Part shown: piece after piece, positions 27,930-36,691 of the stretch | How the letters are laid out: each line of letters starts with the position of its first letter | Position numbering within the stretch: position 1 is the first letter of the stretch | Assembly (NCBI GenBank): GCA_030682575.1 | Contig: JAUXNX010000031.1 | Coordinates: forward strand, 1-64,000 | DNA length: 64,000 nt | Direction of reading: 5' to 3' | Origin: Gammaproteobacteria bacterium | GTDB taxonomy: Bacteria > Pseudomonadota > Gammaproteobacteria > Pseudomonadales > Pseudohongiellaceae | Position numbers and translations under genes: made by a program | Notes under the pieces: generated by a model | The model's database searches: none | What the model was told of the DNA's origin: nothing | What the model saw: only the letters and a program-made list of their open reading frames with translations

Positions 27930-28655
27930 GTGTATCCCGTGCGACTTCCAGTCATTGGCAAAACTGCACTAACGACGCTTGCTCTTATGGTGAGCGGTTG
28001 GTTGCTGCTCAGCACCGCCACACACGCTCATACCATCGCAGGCAACGATGCCAATTTTGTGCAGGACATTGATGGTCCCGCGATCCTGCCCTTCATCTAC
28101 CTGGGTGCCAAGCACATGGTCACCGGCTATGATCATCTTCTGTTCCTGTTTGGCGTTGTCTTCTTTCTCTATCGTCCGGTGCATGTCGTGCAATATGTCA
28201 CGCTGTTCGCCATCGGGCACAGCATTACACTGCTCAGTGGTGTACTCGCAAACCTGCAGGTCAACGCCTTTCTGATCGATGCGATCATCGGCCTGTCCAT
28301 CGTCTATAAAGCGTTTGAAAACATGGGTGGTTTCGAGAGGATAAGACGCCTGCGGCCAAACCCGAAAATAGCGGTGTTTGTATTCGGGCTCTTCCACGGC
28401 CTGGGGCTGGCCACGAAACTCCAGGATTTCGATTTGTCCCCAAACGGTCTGGTTACCAATATCGTCAGCTTCAATATCGGCGTTGAAATTGGTCAGATAC
28501 TCGCACTGTCCGCTGTCTTCATAGCACTTGGTATCTGGCGAACCAGCAGTGGTTACCTGCGTCATGCATTCGTCACCAATACTGCGCTGATGAGTGGCGG
28601 GTTTCTGCTCGCCGGATATCAACTGACCGCCTACATCACCACGCCTGTCTATTGA
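27930..28655 (+). CDS. HupE/UreJ-family membrane protein
   Basis: A 241-residue inner-membrane protein of the HupE/UreJ_2 type, with a signal-like first helix and about six more hydrophobic segments. Conserved histidines and acidic residues sit in the membrane helices, for example HMVTGYDHLLFLFGVVFFL, FAIGHSITLL and FGLFHGLGLAT. HupE proteins are linked to nickel or cobalt uptake, but no hydrogenase or urease genes are in this window, so the substrate is open. The start is GTG at 27930 (or a later in-frame GTG at 27939), 3 bp after the cytochrome stop. Confidence 0.8.
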   Translation: MYPVRLPVIGKTALTTLALMVSGWLLLSTATHAHTIAGNDANFVQDIDGPAILPFIYLGAKHMVTGYDHLLFLFGVVFFLYRPVHVVQYVTLFAIGHSITLLSGVLANLQVNAFLIDAIIGLSIVYKAFENMGGFERIRRLRPNPKIAVFVFGLFHGLGLATKLQDFDLSPNGLVTNIVSFNIGVEIGQILALSAVFIALGIWRTSSGYLRHAFVTNTALMSGGFLLAGYQLTAYITTPVY

Positions 28656-28675
28656 GACAGGCCAGGAGTTTCGAG

Positions 28676-29257
28676 ATGCAAGAATCTCATGACAGTGCAA
28701 ACACCACTGCCCCATCAGCGCGACAGCTGATCGTTGGTACGAGCGCAGCACTCGCTGTGGCGCTCGTGGTGCTGTTCACCATAGTGCTCCCCGCAGAATT
28801 TGGCATTGATCCCCTCGGTACCGGTCGGGCGCTCGGCCTTCTGGAATTGGCAGATGCCAGCCAGGGTCCGCTGGAAAAACTGCCCGTGGCTCACAAACGT
28901 GACTACGTTGAGTTCATCCTCGAACCTTTCCAGTCAGTGGAATACAAATATCATCTTCAAGCAGACAGCAGCATGGTCTACTCCTGGCAGGCCACCGGCG
29001 AGCTGGTGTATGACATGCACGCAGACCCCGAAGGGATGGAAGGCGAGGAATTCGTCGAGAGCTTCGACCAGGGCGCAGACAGTAGCGGCTTCGGTACCTA
29101 CCATGCTCCGTTCACCGGCATCCACGGCTGGTTCTGGGAGAACAGAACATTCGAGGTGGTGGTGCTGCGACTGCACAGCTCAGGGTTCTACGAAAACTCG
29201 ATAGTGTTTCGCGATGGCGGCAGCTACGAGCAGGTATTGCGCCCACTGTTCGAGTAA
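28676..29257 (+). CDS. Single-pass transmembrane anchor protein associated with HupE
   Basis: A 193-residue protein with one N-terminal membrane helix (AALAVALVVLFTIVLPAEF, about 27-45) followed by GIDPLGTGRALGLLEL and a periplasmic domain of about 140 residues. The helix plus IDPxGxGRxLGL pattern is that of proteins often annotated transmembrane anchor protein next to HupE genes. The start at 28676 is supported by AGGAG nine bases upstream; an earlier TTG at 28652 overlaps hupE. It contains polar sequence with FTGIHGWFWEN, which may bind a partner. The function is unknown. Confidence 0.75.
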   Translation: MQESHDSANTTAPSARQLIVGTSAALAVALVVLFTIVLPAEFGIDPLGTGRALGLLELADASQGPLEKLPVAHKRDYVEFILEPFQSVEYKYHLQADSSMVYSWQATGELVYDMHADPEGMEGEEFVESFDQGADSSGFGTYHAPFTGIHGWFWENRTFEVVVLRLHSSGFYENSIVFRDGGSYEQVLRPLFE

Positions 29258-29291
29258 CTGCGGCAACAGAGACCATGCAACCTGGCCCATG

Positions 29292-29330
29292 AAAAAAGCC
29301 CGTACTGTTTTCGCAATACGGGCGTTTTCA
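29292..29330. terminator. Intrinsic terminator between convergent genes
   Basis: GCCCGTA (29298-29304) pairs with TACGGGC (29317-29323). A run of A precedes it and GTTTTCATT follows, so it can act in both directions between the anchor gene and the DUF6152 gene. Confidence 0.8.
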
Positions 29331-29364
29331 TTGACTGCAGTCACCTCAGGATGACAATGAAACC

Positions 29365-29808
29365 TTACGGCTCGGCGGGATCGGAACCATCGGTCGGTGC
29401 GCCTGTGCCTGACGAACCCATGAACAGCTTGCGACCATCCGGGAAAGTGATGTCACGGCCATTGCCTCGACAGCTCGGCGTGCACAGACGGTCCTTGCTC
29501 TGGTATCCAGTCACGACAATTTCAGTGCCCAGTTGCAGGGAATCACGATTGATGCCGCGACGCAGCAGAGTATTGGGCGTACCGCCTTCCACCATCCAGG
29601 CCTGCTTGCTGCCATCGTCATTGGTGTGCTCCAGATGAATCCATGAGTGCGGATTGATCCACTCCACGCGGGTAATCGGACCACGCAGTGCTATCGGCAG
29701 GTTCGCATCGAACTCTGCAGAGAACGCATGGTGTGCAGCCGCAGGCGCACTCACTGCCGCCATTGCGCCAGCCGTCGCGATAGATGCTAACAACATCTTG
29801 ATTTTCAT
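29365..29808 (-). CDS. DUF6152-family periplasmic protein
   Basis: A 147-residue exported protein. The signal peptide MLLASIATAGAMAAVSAPAAA is followed by the family start HHAFSAEFDANLPI. The conserved ITRVEWINPHSWIHLE segment, rich in His, Trp and Asn, is a hallmark of DUF6152. The CTPSCRGNGRDITF portion holds two cysteines. Start ATG at 29808 was preferred over GTG at 29817 because of the GGGGTGGAAG ahead of it. The function is unknown. It is downstream of, and probably co-transcribed with, the next gene upstream (29846-30763). Confidence 0.8.
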   Translation of the reverse strand: MKIKMLLASIATAGAMAAVSAPAAAHHAFSAEFDANLPIALRGPITRVEWINPHSWIHLEHTNDDGSKQAWMVEGGTPNTLLRRGINRDSLQLGTEIVVTGYQSKDRLCTPSCRGNGRDITFPDGRKLFMGSSGTGAPTDGSDPAEP

Positions 29809-29845
29809 ATCTTCCACCCCTCTACATTTATCGAATTAATTTGCT

Positions 29846-30763
29846 TCAGCCGTCGATATCCGTACCAAAAAGCTCAGCCTCACGTCCTTTTCTGTACCTT
29901 CCGTACATCAACTCTTCCACAAACTCCACACACTTGAATTGGGGGAGCTCGAAGCCTTCTTCAAGTCTCCGGTATATCGGCATGCTGATCGTCCACGGAC
30001 GTTCGAATATATCCGCATCTTCAATCGTCGCCTCGTACTCCATGACATTCTCGCTGACCAGCGTATATCGCTCTGTCACTTTCAGCTTGTACGTATGATA
30101 GTTTCCGGACCTGTCGAACCAGGTGCGATCATCCAGCCCAGTCACCTCGATCACGAAAGTATCACCATCCCAGTAACCGTAGGACTGACCCATCCACGCA
30201 TCCAGTGGTGGTTCACCCGGATCTTCCAGATAAATATTACGTACCGCTCCCGCAAACGAATAGGCAAAGAAGACAGCGCTGTTACTGTGAAAAATCTGGA
30301 ATGGATGTGGCATGTAGGTGGCCCGTGGTACACCGGGCATGTAGCATTTGATTTCGGGATCAGCAGTCAACCAGTTATCCTGATTGGCTTGTCTCTGCGC
30401 AAGTGCTTCTGGCTTGTAAGGAATAGTACCACCCTCGACTACTCCGAAACTGGCTGGCACAGCACCCACTGCGCCCAGCGCGACAACCTCAGGAGCAGGA
30501 ACGGGCACGAAATCACCGGGCACCATCGCAAAGGCTGCTTTGGCAGGCGCTGCTTCAAGATTATTGTTGGCTGTGCTCAGAACCTGCCAGATACCGTTGA
30601 GATCGGGTTTACCGTCCGGCCCTCTCGGAATATTGCTGGATGTTGCAGCAACAGTTGCGGCAGTCGCACCCCCTGAAGGCTGTGTATCAGCCGGTGAACA
30701 TGCAGCTACTGACATAATGGCTGCAGCTAACAGGTAAATCCTTATTCTTATTGTTTCCGGCAT
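29846..30763 (-). CDS. Lipoprotein of unknown function paired with DUF6152
   Basis: A 305-residue lipoprotein with signal IYLLAAAIMSVAAC (lipobox Cys). The mature part starts with a low-complexity Thr/Ala linker, then IPRGPDGKPDLNGIWQVL, a motif I associate with secreted proteins found beside DUF6152 genes. Further conserved elements are PEIKCYMPGVPRATYMPHPFQI and the GYWDGDTFVIEVTGLDDRTWFD segment. The start at 30763 follows GAGGGGGG, so the longer in-frame reading to 30877 is rejected. The catalytic role is not known. Confidence 0.75.
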   Translation of the reverse strand: MPETIRIRIYLLAAAIMSVAACSPADTQPSGGATAATVAATSSNIPRGPDGKPDLNGIWQVLSTANNNLEAAPAKAAFAMVPGDFVPVPAPEVVALGAVGAVPASFGVVEGGTIPYKPEALAQRQANQDNWLTADPEIKCYMPGVPRATYMPHPFQIFHSNSAVFFAYSFAGAVRNIYLEDPGEPPLDAWMGQSYGYWDGDTFVIEVTGLDDRTWFDRSGNYHTYKLKVTERYTLVSENVMEYEATIEDADIFERPWTISMPIYRRLEEGFELPQFKCVEFVEELMYGRYRKGREAELFGTDIDG

Positions 30764-30877
30764 GTTGCAGCCCCCCTCGAGTCGGGCGATATAAACACTT
30801 ACAAAAATGAGTGTCAAGACATCGGATATACTGTCGGAGACTAGCCGCACGACATAACTAAAACAAGGAACACACAA

Positions 30878-31744
30878 ATGCAGCCTGCCTTTCGTTATCT
30901 TTCATTGATCTTCGTCAGCCTGATAGTCGTTTCCTGCAGTTCAACGTCTTCGCGGATGGATTCAAGCGCCGCAATGATCGACAGTCTGTCCAGACAGGGA
31001 CCACACCAGATTCGCGCCTATATCTCCATGCCGGATGCGCCGGAATATGCCGGCGCTACCATTTACTATCCACTCAACGCCAGCGGCCTGCTCGGCGGAG
31101 TTGCCGTTGCGCCAGGGTTCACAGAGCGGCAACGCCACATCAACTGGTGGGGTTCACGTCTGGCCACTCACGGCTACGCCGTGATCGTGCTGGATACCAA
31201 TGACCCGCGAGACAGACCGGAAGTGCGAGCTGAGGCCTTGATGGCAGCGGTGCGGACATTGCGCGCCGAAGGACAACGCCGAGAGAGCCCGCTCTTCGGC
31301 AGGATTGACAGCAGTCGCATGGCAGTGATGGGGCACTCAATGGGCGGCGGTGGAGCACTGTTGGCAGCGAATGCTTACAGCAACGAACTGTCAGCCGCCA
31401 TTCCCTTCACATCATGGCAGCCTGAAGGAAACTTCAACAACATCACCGTTCCTGCACTCGTCATAGCTGGAGAAGCGGACACCATCGCCCCTGTTGACGT
31501 ACACGCCTGGTCTCACTATCAGAGCATTGCCACCGGAACTCCGAAGGCCTTTCTGGAAATAAAGGAGGGAGATCATTTTGTGGCCAACAATTCCGCAGCC
31601 CACCTGCATGGAATCATGGGTCGCTACGGGATTGCCTGGTTGAGACTGTATATGGACGGAGACGAACGCTATCGCGAATTCTTTACAGCATCCAGACCAT
31701 CAGCGGACTCGGCAGTACTGTCCCGTTATGAGTTCAACGAATAG
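30878..31744 (+). CDS. PETase/cutinase-like polyester hydrolase lipoprotein
   Basis: A 288-residue alpha/beta hydrolase with a lipoprotein signal (SLIVVSC, lipobox Cys20). It aligns by eye along its whole length with bacterial cutinases and Ideonella PETase: GATIYYPLNASG, APGFTERQRHINWWGSRLATHGYAV and FLEIKEGDHFVAN. The catalytic triad is Ser154 (GHSMGG), Asp201 and His233. The oxyanion position is Phe81, and the substrate-clamp Trp180 is kept. The residue after the catalytic His is Phe234, as in ordinary cutinases, where PETase has Ser. The extra PETase disulfide cysteines are absent. It likely hydrolyses ester bonds of polyesters or lipids; PET activity is not implied. Confidence 0.85.
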   Translation: MQPAFRYLSLIFVSLIVVSCSSTSSRMDSSAAMIDSLSRQGPHQIRAYISMPDAPEYAGATIYYPLNASGLLGGVAVAPGFTERQRHINWWGSRLATHGYAVIVLDTNDPRDRPEVRAEALMAAVRTLRAEGQRRESPLFGRIDSSRMAVMGHSMGGGGALLAANAYSNELSAAIPFTSWQPEGNFNNITVPALVIAGEADTIAPVDVHAWSHYQSIATGTPKAFLEIKEGDHFVANNSAAHLHGIMGRYGIAWLRLYMDGDERYREFFTASRPSADSAVLSRYEFNE

Positions 31745-31790
31745 GAACCACGGGCGAAAAGAATAGAGCGGAGAAAACAAGGAATACAAA

Positions 31791-31821
31791 TAAAAAGTGG
31801 CAGCCGGAATTGCGCTGCCAC
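31791..31821 (-). terminator. Intrinsic terminator for the secreted protein at 31857
   Basis: GTGGCAG (31797-31803) pairs with CTGCCAC (31815-31821). On the minus strand the hairpin is followed by TTTTTA, so it terminates transcription from the gene at 31857-32225. Confidence 0.8.
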
Positions 31822-31856
31822 AAGGTCGATTAAACAGTATTCAGGCGTGAATCGCC

Positions 31857-32225
31857 TCAGTTGGATTTTCTGGCGGTGAAGGTGCCGGAGGCCTGGCCGC
31901 CCAGATCCACATTGCCCCTGAGAGAACCGTCTTGTTGCAGAGTGCCCTTGTAGGTAACGTTGCCCAGGTCGCCAACCAGTACGAACTGGAAGTCATTGCC
32001 GGTGGCTGTTCCTTCAAAATCGGTATTGCCGAGCTGGCCGGTGTAGTGGCCGGTGATCTTGCCATCGGCCTCGGCCATGGTGACAGTGGCGTTGCCGGTC
32101 TGCCCCATTATGTCGACGGCAAAAGTCCAGTTGCCACTGACATCAGCGCTGGCGAACTGGGCGCCCAGCAACAAGGTGAAGGCAACGAGAAACCTGGAAA
32201 AACGGGTGACTGTGGTTCTGATCAT
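31857..32225 (-). CDS. Small secreted beta-rich protein
   Basis: A 122-residue protein with a Sec signal peptide (FLVAFTLLLGAQFASA, cleavage before DVSGNW). The mature 95 residues are repetitive in pattern: GNWTFAVDIMGQTGNATVTM, then GKITGHYTGQLGNTDFEG, then a similar GNVTYKGTLQQDGSLRGNV strand pair. This suggests a small lipocalin-like or beta-meander fold. There are no cysteines. The family is not certain and the function is unknown. It stands alone, with a terminator at 31791-31821. Confidence 0.75.
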   Translation of the reverse strand: MIRTTVTRFSRFLVAFTLLLGAQFASADVSGNWTFAVDIMGQTGNATVTMAEADGKITGHYTGQLGNTDFEGTATGNDFQFVLVGDLGNVTYKGTLQQDGSLRGNVDLGGQASGTFTARKSN

Positions 32226-32374
32226 GGTGTAAATACCCCCCGGGGTTTGGCTGGTTGAAATGCGGGTAGAAAGGTAACACGCACCATGTCCCGCTCACCA
32301 GCAATACCTGAAGGCGACTGACCTGCAAATTCAGTCATCTGTCGTATCACATCCCGTTGCCGACGATCCGCCTC

Positions 32375-33586
32375 TCAGGCAAATGGCCCGACTATTTCAT
32401 AGGTGATACCGGGTCCGTTCTCGCTGAAACCAGTCTGCGAGCTGAAATAAAGGCGAGTATATGTGGGATCAAAAGCCGGGCCGCAGAGTTCGGACTCATC
32501 CTGCCCTACCACTTGTACCAGCGGCACCACTCCACCTTCGGGAGTGAGAGCCACCAGTTGGTTGTCGCCACCGTCCTCAGCCACGATCACATCCCCTGCC
32601 GGTGTAATTACCACATTGTCCACACCTTTCAGGATTGGATTGGTGCTGGTGTTGATGTCGTAGAGAATGGTCAATTCGGTAGTCTGGACATTATAGACCC
32701 AAACCCGATTGTCCCCTTTGGTCGTGAAATAGATGCATGAACTGAAGTACGCAATTCCTTCGCCTCCATTGAATGGAGTGGCAACTGGCACTTGTTTCCG
32801 AGTAGGGACTGAAACCGCCGCAGCATCGGATAATGCGTGCCAGTTGACATACGATCTGCCTTCGCGTGTCTGGACTTCTGCCACCTCGAGTATGCCGCTG
32901 CCAATATCCGGCAACTCACGCTCCGGGCGAAATCTGTACAGACAGCCGTCCGGTTCGTCTTCCGTCAGATAAAGATGTCCGTGCAGAACGTCTACCGCGA
33001 CGGCTTCATGCTTGAAAGCCCCAAGTGAGGGACGCACTTGAGCGGGACCTCCTCCGAATGGATCACACTCATAAACGAGGCCCCGATCCTTCTCTTCGCA
33101 CGACAACCAGGTATTCCACGGCGTTGTTCCGCCAGCACAGTTGTCACTGGTATTGTTGAGAATCGAATAGGCATCGACCACATCGCCTCGGGAATTGAAG
33201 CGCAGTGCGCCAACTCCACCACCGCCGAGAGACACCTCGCTGTTGGAGACGTAGATCCAACCCCCATCAGCCGTCGCATAGGTCGCGCCACCATCAGGTT
33301 TATGGTGCCAGATGTACTCTCCATCAAGAAGTGGGCGCTGTCCCGAGATTGCCAATACTCTCGAACGATATCCGGCCGGCAGCATGATACCGTTTTCATC
33401 CGGAGGCAGCAGAGGTCCCAGATTATGCAAACCCGAGAAAGACTGCTGTGTTGCGCGCGTCTGAGCATGAACGCGTGCAGAGGAAAATGCGACCGGACTG
33501 CTCGCAAGCAGGCTGCCACCAGCAAACGCGGCGAGCCCCTTGACCCCAAGACGGATGAACTCCCTGCGTTGTGTATTCAGATCTGA
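32375..33586 (-). CDS. PhoX-like (DUF839) Tat-exported protein
   Basis: A 403-residue protein of the DUF839/PhoX beta-propeller family. The N-terminus has a twin-arginine signal (RREFIRLGVKGLAAFAGGSLL). PhoX proteins are calcium- and iron-dependent phosphatases, but many DUF839 members have no proven activity. Visible propeller elements include PWNTWLSCEEKDRGLVYECD, GAFKHEAVAVDV, YLTEDEPDGCLYRFRP and GGEGIAYFSSCIYFTT; the conserved CEE and HEA motifs correspond to metal-binding positions in PhoX. The start is at 33586 (MSDLNTQRREF). Alkaline phosphatase is a possibility, not shown. Confidence 0.8.
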   Translation of the reverse strand, partial: SDLNTQRREFIRLGVKGLAAFAGGSLLASSPVAFSSARVHAQTRATQQSFSGLHNLGPLLPPDENGIMLPAGYRSRVLAISGQRPLLDGEYIWHHKPDGGATYATADGGWIYVSNSEVSLGGGGVGALRFNSRGDVVDAYSILNNTSDNCAGGTTPWNTWLSCEEKDRGLVYECDPFGGGPAQVRPSLGAFKHEAVAVDVLHGHLYLTEDEPDGCLYRFRPERELPDIGSGILEVAEVQTREGRSYVNWHALSDAAAVSVPTRKQVPVATPFNGGEGIAYFSSCIYFTTKGDNRVWVYNVQTTELTILYDINTSTNPILKGVDNVVITPAGDVIVAEDGGDNQLVALTPEGGVVPLVQVVGQDESELCGPAFDPTYTRLYFSSQTGFSENGPGITYEIVGPFA

Positions 33587-33699
33587 CATCACCAACTCTC
33601 CACGGGATGAAATTCGGACTGGAGAGCAGCCTAGCACCGCTGTGTTGCAGATTCGTTACACCCTTTCGTTATACGCACTGTAAACCCGGTGGACAGAGC

Positions 33700-34374
33700 T
33701 CAACGCGGCAGGTCGAGCTGTGAGCTGTTGACGCGATACCACCCGGCAATGCTGAAACGGTCCCGGCGTGCAGGTTTCACCTCATGCGGAACATCTTCAC
33801 TGAGAAAGACCACCAACGTTCCGAATGCCGGTGTCACCGACAACACACTCTCAACGCCGGACTCGTCGTACATGACCAGTTCACCACCATCGTCGGGCAA
33901 CCAGCCAGGATTGAAATAGGCCACCACCGACAGAACGCGATTGGTGCCATCCTTGAACGGCTGATTCTTGAACGCATCGACATGCTTCTTGTAGAACGCA
34001 CCGGGGCGATAGTGTGCAAAGTGGCTCTCGAATGAAAACAGCCCGAGGAAAAGTCGCTTGTTGAGATGGAGTCGCAGACTGTTGGACCAGTTCAGCCAGT
34101 CACGCTCAACGGCTGTACGGCCTTCAATCCAGCAAATCTCGTCGCGACGGACAAACGGATTGAGAACGTGGTCTGCACTGCGCCCGACACCAGCAGGTGT
34201 AAAGCGTTCGTCGTCAGGAGTTTGCAGTTGGGTCAGAAGAGCAGATGAAAGTGCTATCGGCAGTGCGTTGGGAATCACACTCCAGCCCTGCGACTGGATA
34301 TCACCGGCGATACGCTCGAACAACGGATCATCGCCATCGAAACGACCGGTGTTCGAATCAATTGCCAGAGACAT
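33700..34374 (-). CDS. 2-oxoglutarate/Fe(II) dioxygenase, prolyl-4-hydroxylase (PPHD-like)
   Basis: A 224-residue double-stranded beta-helix oxygenase. The iron facial triad is His131 and Asp133 (KKHVDAF) with His197 (DVPHEV), and Arg206 (RFSIAGWYR) would bind 2-oxoglutarate. It resembles the SM-20/EGL-9 type bacterial prolyl hydroxylases; the Pseudomonas member PPHD hydroxylates EF-Tu, so a translation-factor substrate is plausible but inferred. It is 25 bp upstream of nothing on its 3' side except the PhoX-like gene and follows the RRM gene on the same strand, so the two may be co-expressed. Confidence 0.88.
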   Translation of the reverse strand: MSLAIDSNTGRFDGDDPLFERIAGDIQSQGWSVIPNALPIALSSALLTQLQTPDDERFTPAGVGRSADHVLNPFVRRDEICWIEGRTAVERDWLNWSNSLRLHLNKRLFLGLFSFESHFAHYRPGAFYKKHVDAFKNQPFKDGTNRVLSVVAYFNPGWLPDDGGELVMYDESGVESVLSVTPAFGTLVVFLSEDVPHEVKPARRDRFSIAGWYRVNSSQLDLPR

Positions 34375-34398
34375 CGTGCGGCGCGCTCCAGGTCGCGG

Positions 34399-34791
34399 TC
34401 AGGACTTCTTGCGGAATGTGCGAGCCTTCTTGCTTCCCAGTGGAGTACCATCCTTCTTGATTTTGGGTCGAGAGCCAGTCTCGGCCGGGATGTCCTGCAC
34501 AGCAATGCCCTGCTCTGCCGGGCTTTCCAAAGTTGCATCCTTGCCACCAACCACGGCTTCAGCTTTCTTGACACGCATCTTGCTGCCCCGCACATCCAGG
34601 CCGTTAAGGGCACGAATCGCCGCCTTGGCCTCATGGGGTACAGGCATGTTCGCGAAGCCAAACCCCTTGGAGCCACCTGTCACCTGATCGATGACGATAC
34701 TGCAGGATTGCACTCGACCATGAGCCTCGAACAGTGCCAGAAGCTCCGGCTGAGTGACTTCCCGCGCAAGGTTGCGGATGAGGATTTTCAA
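34399..34791 (-). CDS. RRM-domain RNA-binding protein
   Basis: A 130-residue protein with one RNA-recognition motif. RNP2 is ILIRNL (about residues 3-8) and RNP1 is KGFGFANM (about 43-50). The C-terminal tail is Lys/Arg rich (KKDGTPLGSKKARTFRKKS), giving extra RNA affinity. The start is TTG at 34791, chosen because GGAG lies 8 bases upstream and the RRM begins at once; the longer reading to 34902 adds low-similarity sequence. Such single-RRM proteins in bacteria are often cold or stress related. The target is unknown. Confidence 0.85.
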   Translation of the reverse strand: MKILIRNLAREVTQPELLALFEAHGRVQSCSIVIDQVTGGSKGFGFANMPVPHEAKAAIRALNGLDVRGSKMRVKKAEAVVGGKDATLESPAEQGIAVQDIPAETGSRPKIKKDGTPLGSKKARTFRKKS

Positions 34792-34944
34792 TGCTGTTCT
34801 CCAGAATGCCTGACGGGGACCGACCCGGTTCTCCGGGCGCGGCGGCACAATACTGCAAAACGAGGCCGGAGTCGAACCTCCATGTGCGCTGAAGTCTAAC
34901 AAGGCACGAGGAAATAAGCAGTAGTAGCCTGCCTCCGCCTCCTC

Positions 34945-34950
34945 TATAAT
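34945..34950 (+). promoter_or_regulatory. Candidate -10 element upstream of ybiT
   Basis: A perfect TATAAT at 34945-34950, about 125 bp before the ybiT start, in the gap between the divergent RRM and ybiT genes. The -35 region is weak. A leader of about 115 nt would follow; I see no riboswitch in it. Confidence 0.35.
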
Positions 34951-35075
34951 GCGCGACTTTCGCAGCAGTCGACCAGATATGCCCGCGCAGCATGCGGCAC
35001 CCGACTTCTACGCCACCGCAATGTTACACATCAGAAACCATCCGCAACACTCATCTGTAAAGAACGGACACTACT

Positions 35076-36683
35076 TTGATTACTGCTTCCAATATCACCA
35101 TACAGTTTGGTGCAAAACCGCTTTTCGAGAACGTTTCCCTGCGCTTTGGCAATGGCAATCGCTACGGCCTGATCGGCGCCAACGGCTCCGGCAAGTCCAC
35201 CTTCATGAAGATCCTGAGTGGCGAGATCCAGCCCAGCTCAGGCAATGTCAGTGTGGACGTCGACGAACGCGTGGGTATCCTGCGCCAGAACCAGTTTGCG
35301 TATGAGGATTTCACGGCCATCGATACGGTGATCATGGGCCACGACCGGCTGTGGAAAATCAAGGAAGAGAAGGATCGCATCTACAACCTTCCAGAGATGA
35401 CGGAAGATGACGGCATGCGCGTGGCAGAGCTGGAAATCGAATTTGCAGAACTGGATGGCTACTCTGCTGAAGCCAACGCTGGTGAACTACTGCTGGGACT
35501 TGGCATACCGTTGGAGCAGCACTACGGCCCCATGAGCGCCATCGCACCAGGCTGGAAACTTCGCGTGCTGCTTGCTCAGGCCCTGTTCGCTGATCCGGAC
35601 ATAATGCTGCTGGACGAGCCCACCAACAACCTCGACATCAATGCTATTCGCTGGCTCGAAGGCATTCTCAATCAGCGCGACTGCACCATGATCATCATCT
35701 CACACGACCGTCACTTCCTGAACAGTGTGTGTACGCATATGGTCGATGTGGATTACGGCGAATTACGTCTTTATCCCGGCAACTACGATGACTTCATGAT
35801 CGCGTCCACGCAGGCACGCGAACGTATCCAGGCCGACAACGCCAAGAAGAAAACCCAGATCGCCGATCTGCAGTCTTTCGTGAGCCGCTTCTCCGCCAAC
35901 GCTTCGAAGGCCAAGCAGGCCACCTCCAGAGCGAAGCAGATCGAGAAGATCAAACTGGAAGACCTGAAACCTTCCAGCCGCATCAGTCCCTTTATCCGCT
36001 TCGAGCAGGAGAAGAAACTGCATCGTCTTGCACTGGAAGTGAACAAGCTTTCCCTCGCCTACGATGAGAACAAACTGATACAGAATCTGAGCATGATGAT
36101 CGAAGTCGGTGAACGCGTCGCCATCATCGGACCAAACGGTATCGGCAAGACCACATTGCTGCAGGCACTGACTGGCCACTTCGGCAAGGGTGCAGACGAA
36201 AAGATGTCAGGCACCATCAAATGGTCCGAGAACGCCAACATCGGCTACTACGCACAGGACCATAATCATGAGTTCGCAGACGACATCAATCTGTTCGACT
36301 GGATGAGTCAGTGGGCCAGACCCGGCGACGACGAACAGGACATTCGCGGCATCCTCGGCAAGATGCTGTTCTCCAAGGACGATAGTCTCAAGAAAGTGAA
36401 GGTCATTTCCGGCGGCGAAAAGGGCCGCATGCTGTTCGGCAAGATGATGCTGCAAAGACCGAATATTCTCGTGATGGACGAACCGACCAACCACCTGGAC
36501 ATGGAATCCATCGAAGGCCTCAACCTTGCGCTTGAGAATTATCCTGGCACGCTGATCTTCGTCAGCCATGACCGCGAATTCGTGTCGTCACTGGCCACGC
36601 GTATTCTGGAAATCACCGAAGGCAACATCACCAACTTCAAAGGTGACTACGACGAATACCTGCATCAGCAAGGTGTTGAATAA
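35076..36683 (+). CDS. ybiT: ABC-F ATPase YbiT
   Basis: A 535-residue ABC-F protein with two ATPase domains and no membrane part. Domain 1 has Walker [15 protein letters not shown] and Walker [13 protein letters not shown]. Its signature reads [14 protein letters not shown], as in YbiT. An inter-domain helical linker (about 240-320) precedes domain 2 ([41 protein letters not shown]). ABC-F proteins act at the ribosomal E site on stalled complexes. The start is TTG at 35076, because the family N-terminus [11 protein letters not shown] begins exactly there. It is 8 bp before dbpA, so the two are likely co-transcribed. Confidence 0.92.
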   Translation: MITASNITIQFGAKPLFENVSLRFGNGNRYGLIGANGSGKSTFMKILSGEIQPSSGNVSVDVDERVGILRQNQFAYEDFTAIDTVIMGHDRLWKIKEEKDRIYNLPEMTEDDGMRVAELEIEFAELDGYSAEANAGELLLGLGIPLEQHYGPMSAIAPGWKLRVLLAQALFADPDIMLLDEPTNNLDINAIRWLEGILNQRDCTMIIISHDRHFLNSVCTHMVDVDYGELRLYPGNYDDFMIASTQARERIQADNAKKKTQIADLQSFVSRFSANASKAKQATSRAKQIEKIKLEDLKPSSRISPFIRFEQEKKLHRLALEVNKLSLAYDENKLIQNLSMMIEVGERVAIIGPNGIGKTTLLQALTGHFGKGADEKMSGTIKWSENANIGYYAQDHNHEFADDINLFDWMSQWARPGDDEQDIRGILGKMLFSKDDSLKKVKVISGGEKGRMLFGKMMLQRPNILVMDEPTNHLDMESIEGLNLALENYPGTLIFVSHDREFVSSLATRILEITEGNITNFKGDYDEYLHQQGVE

Positions 36684-36691
36684 GGACTCCG

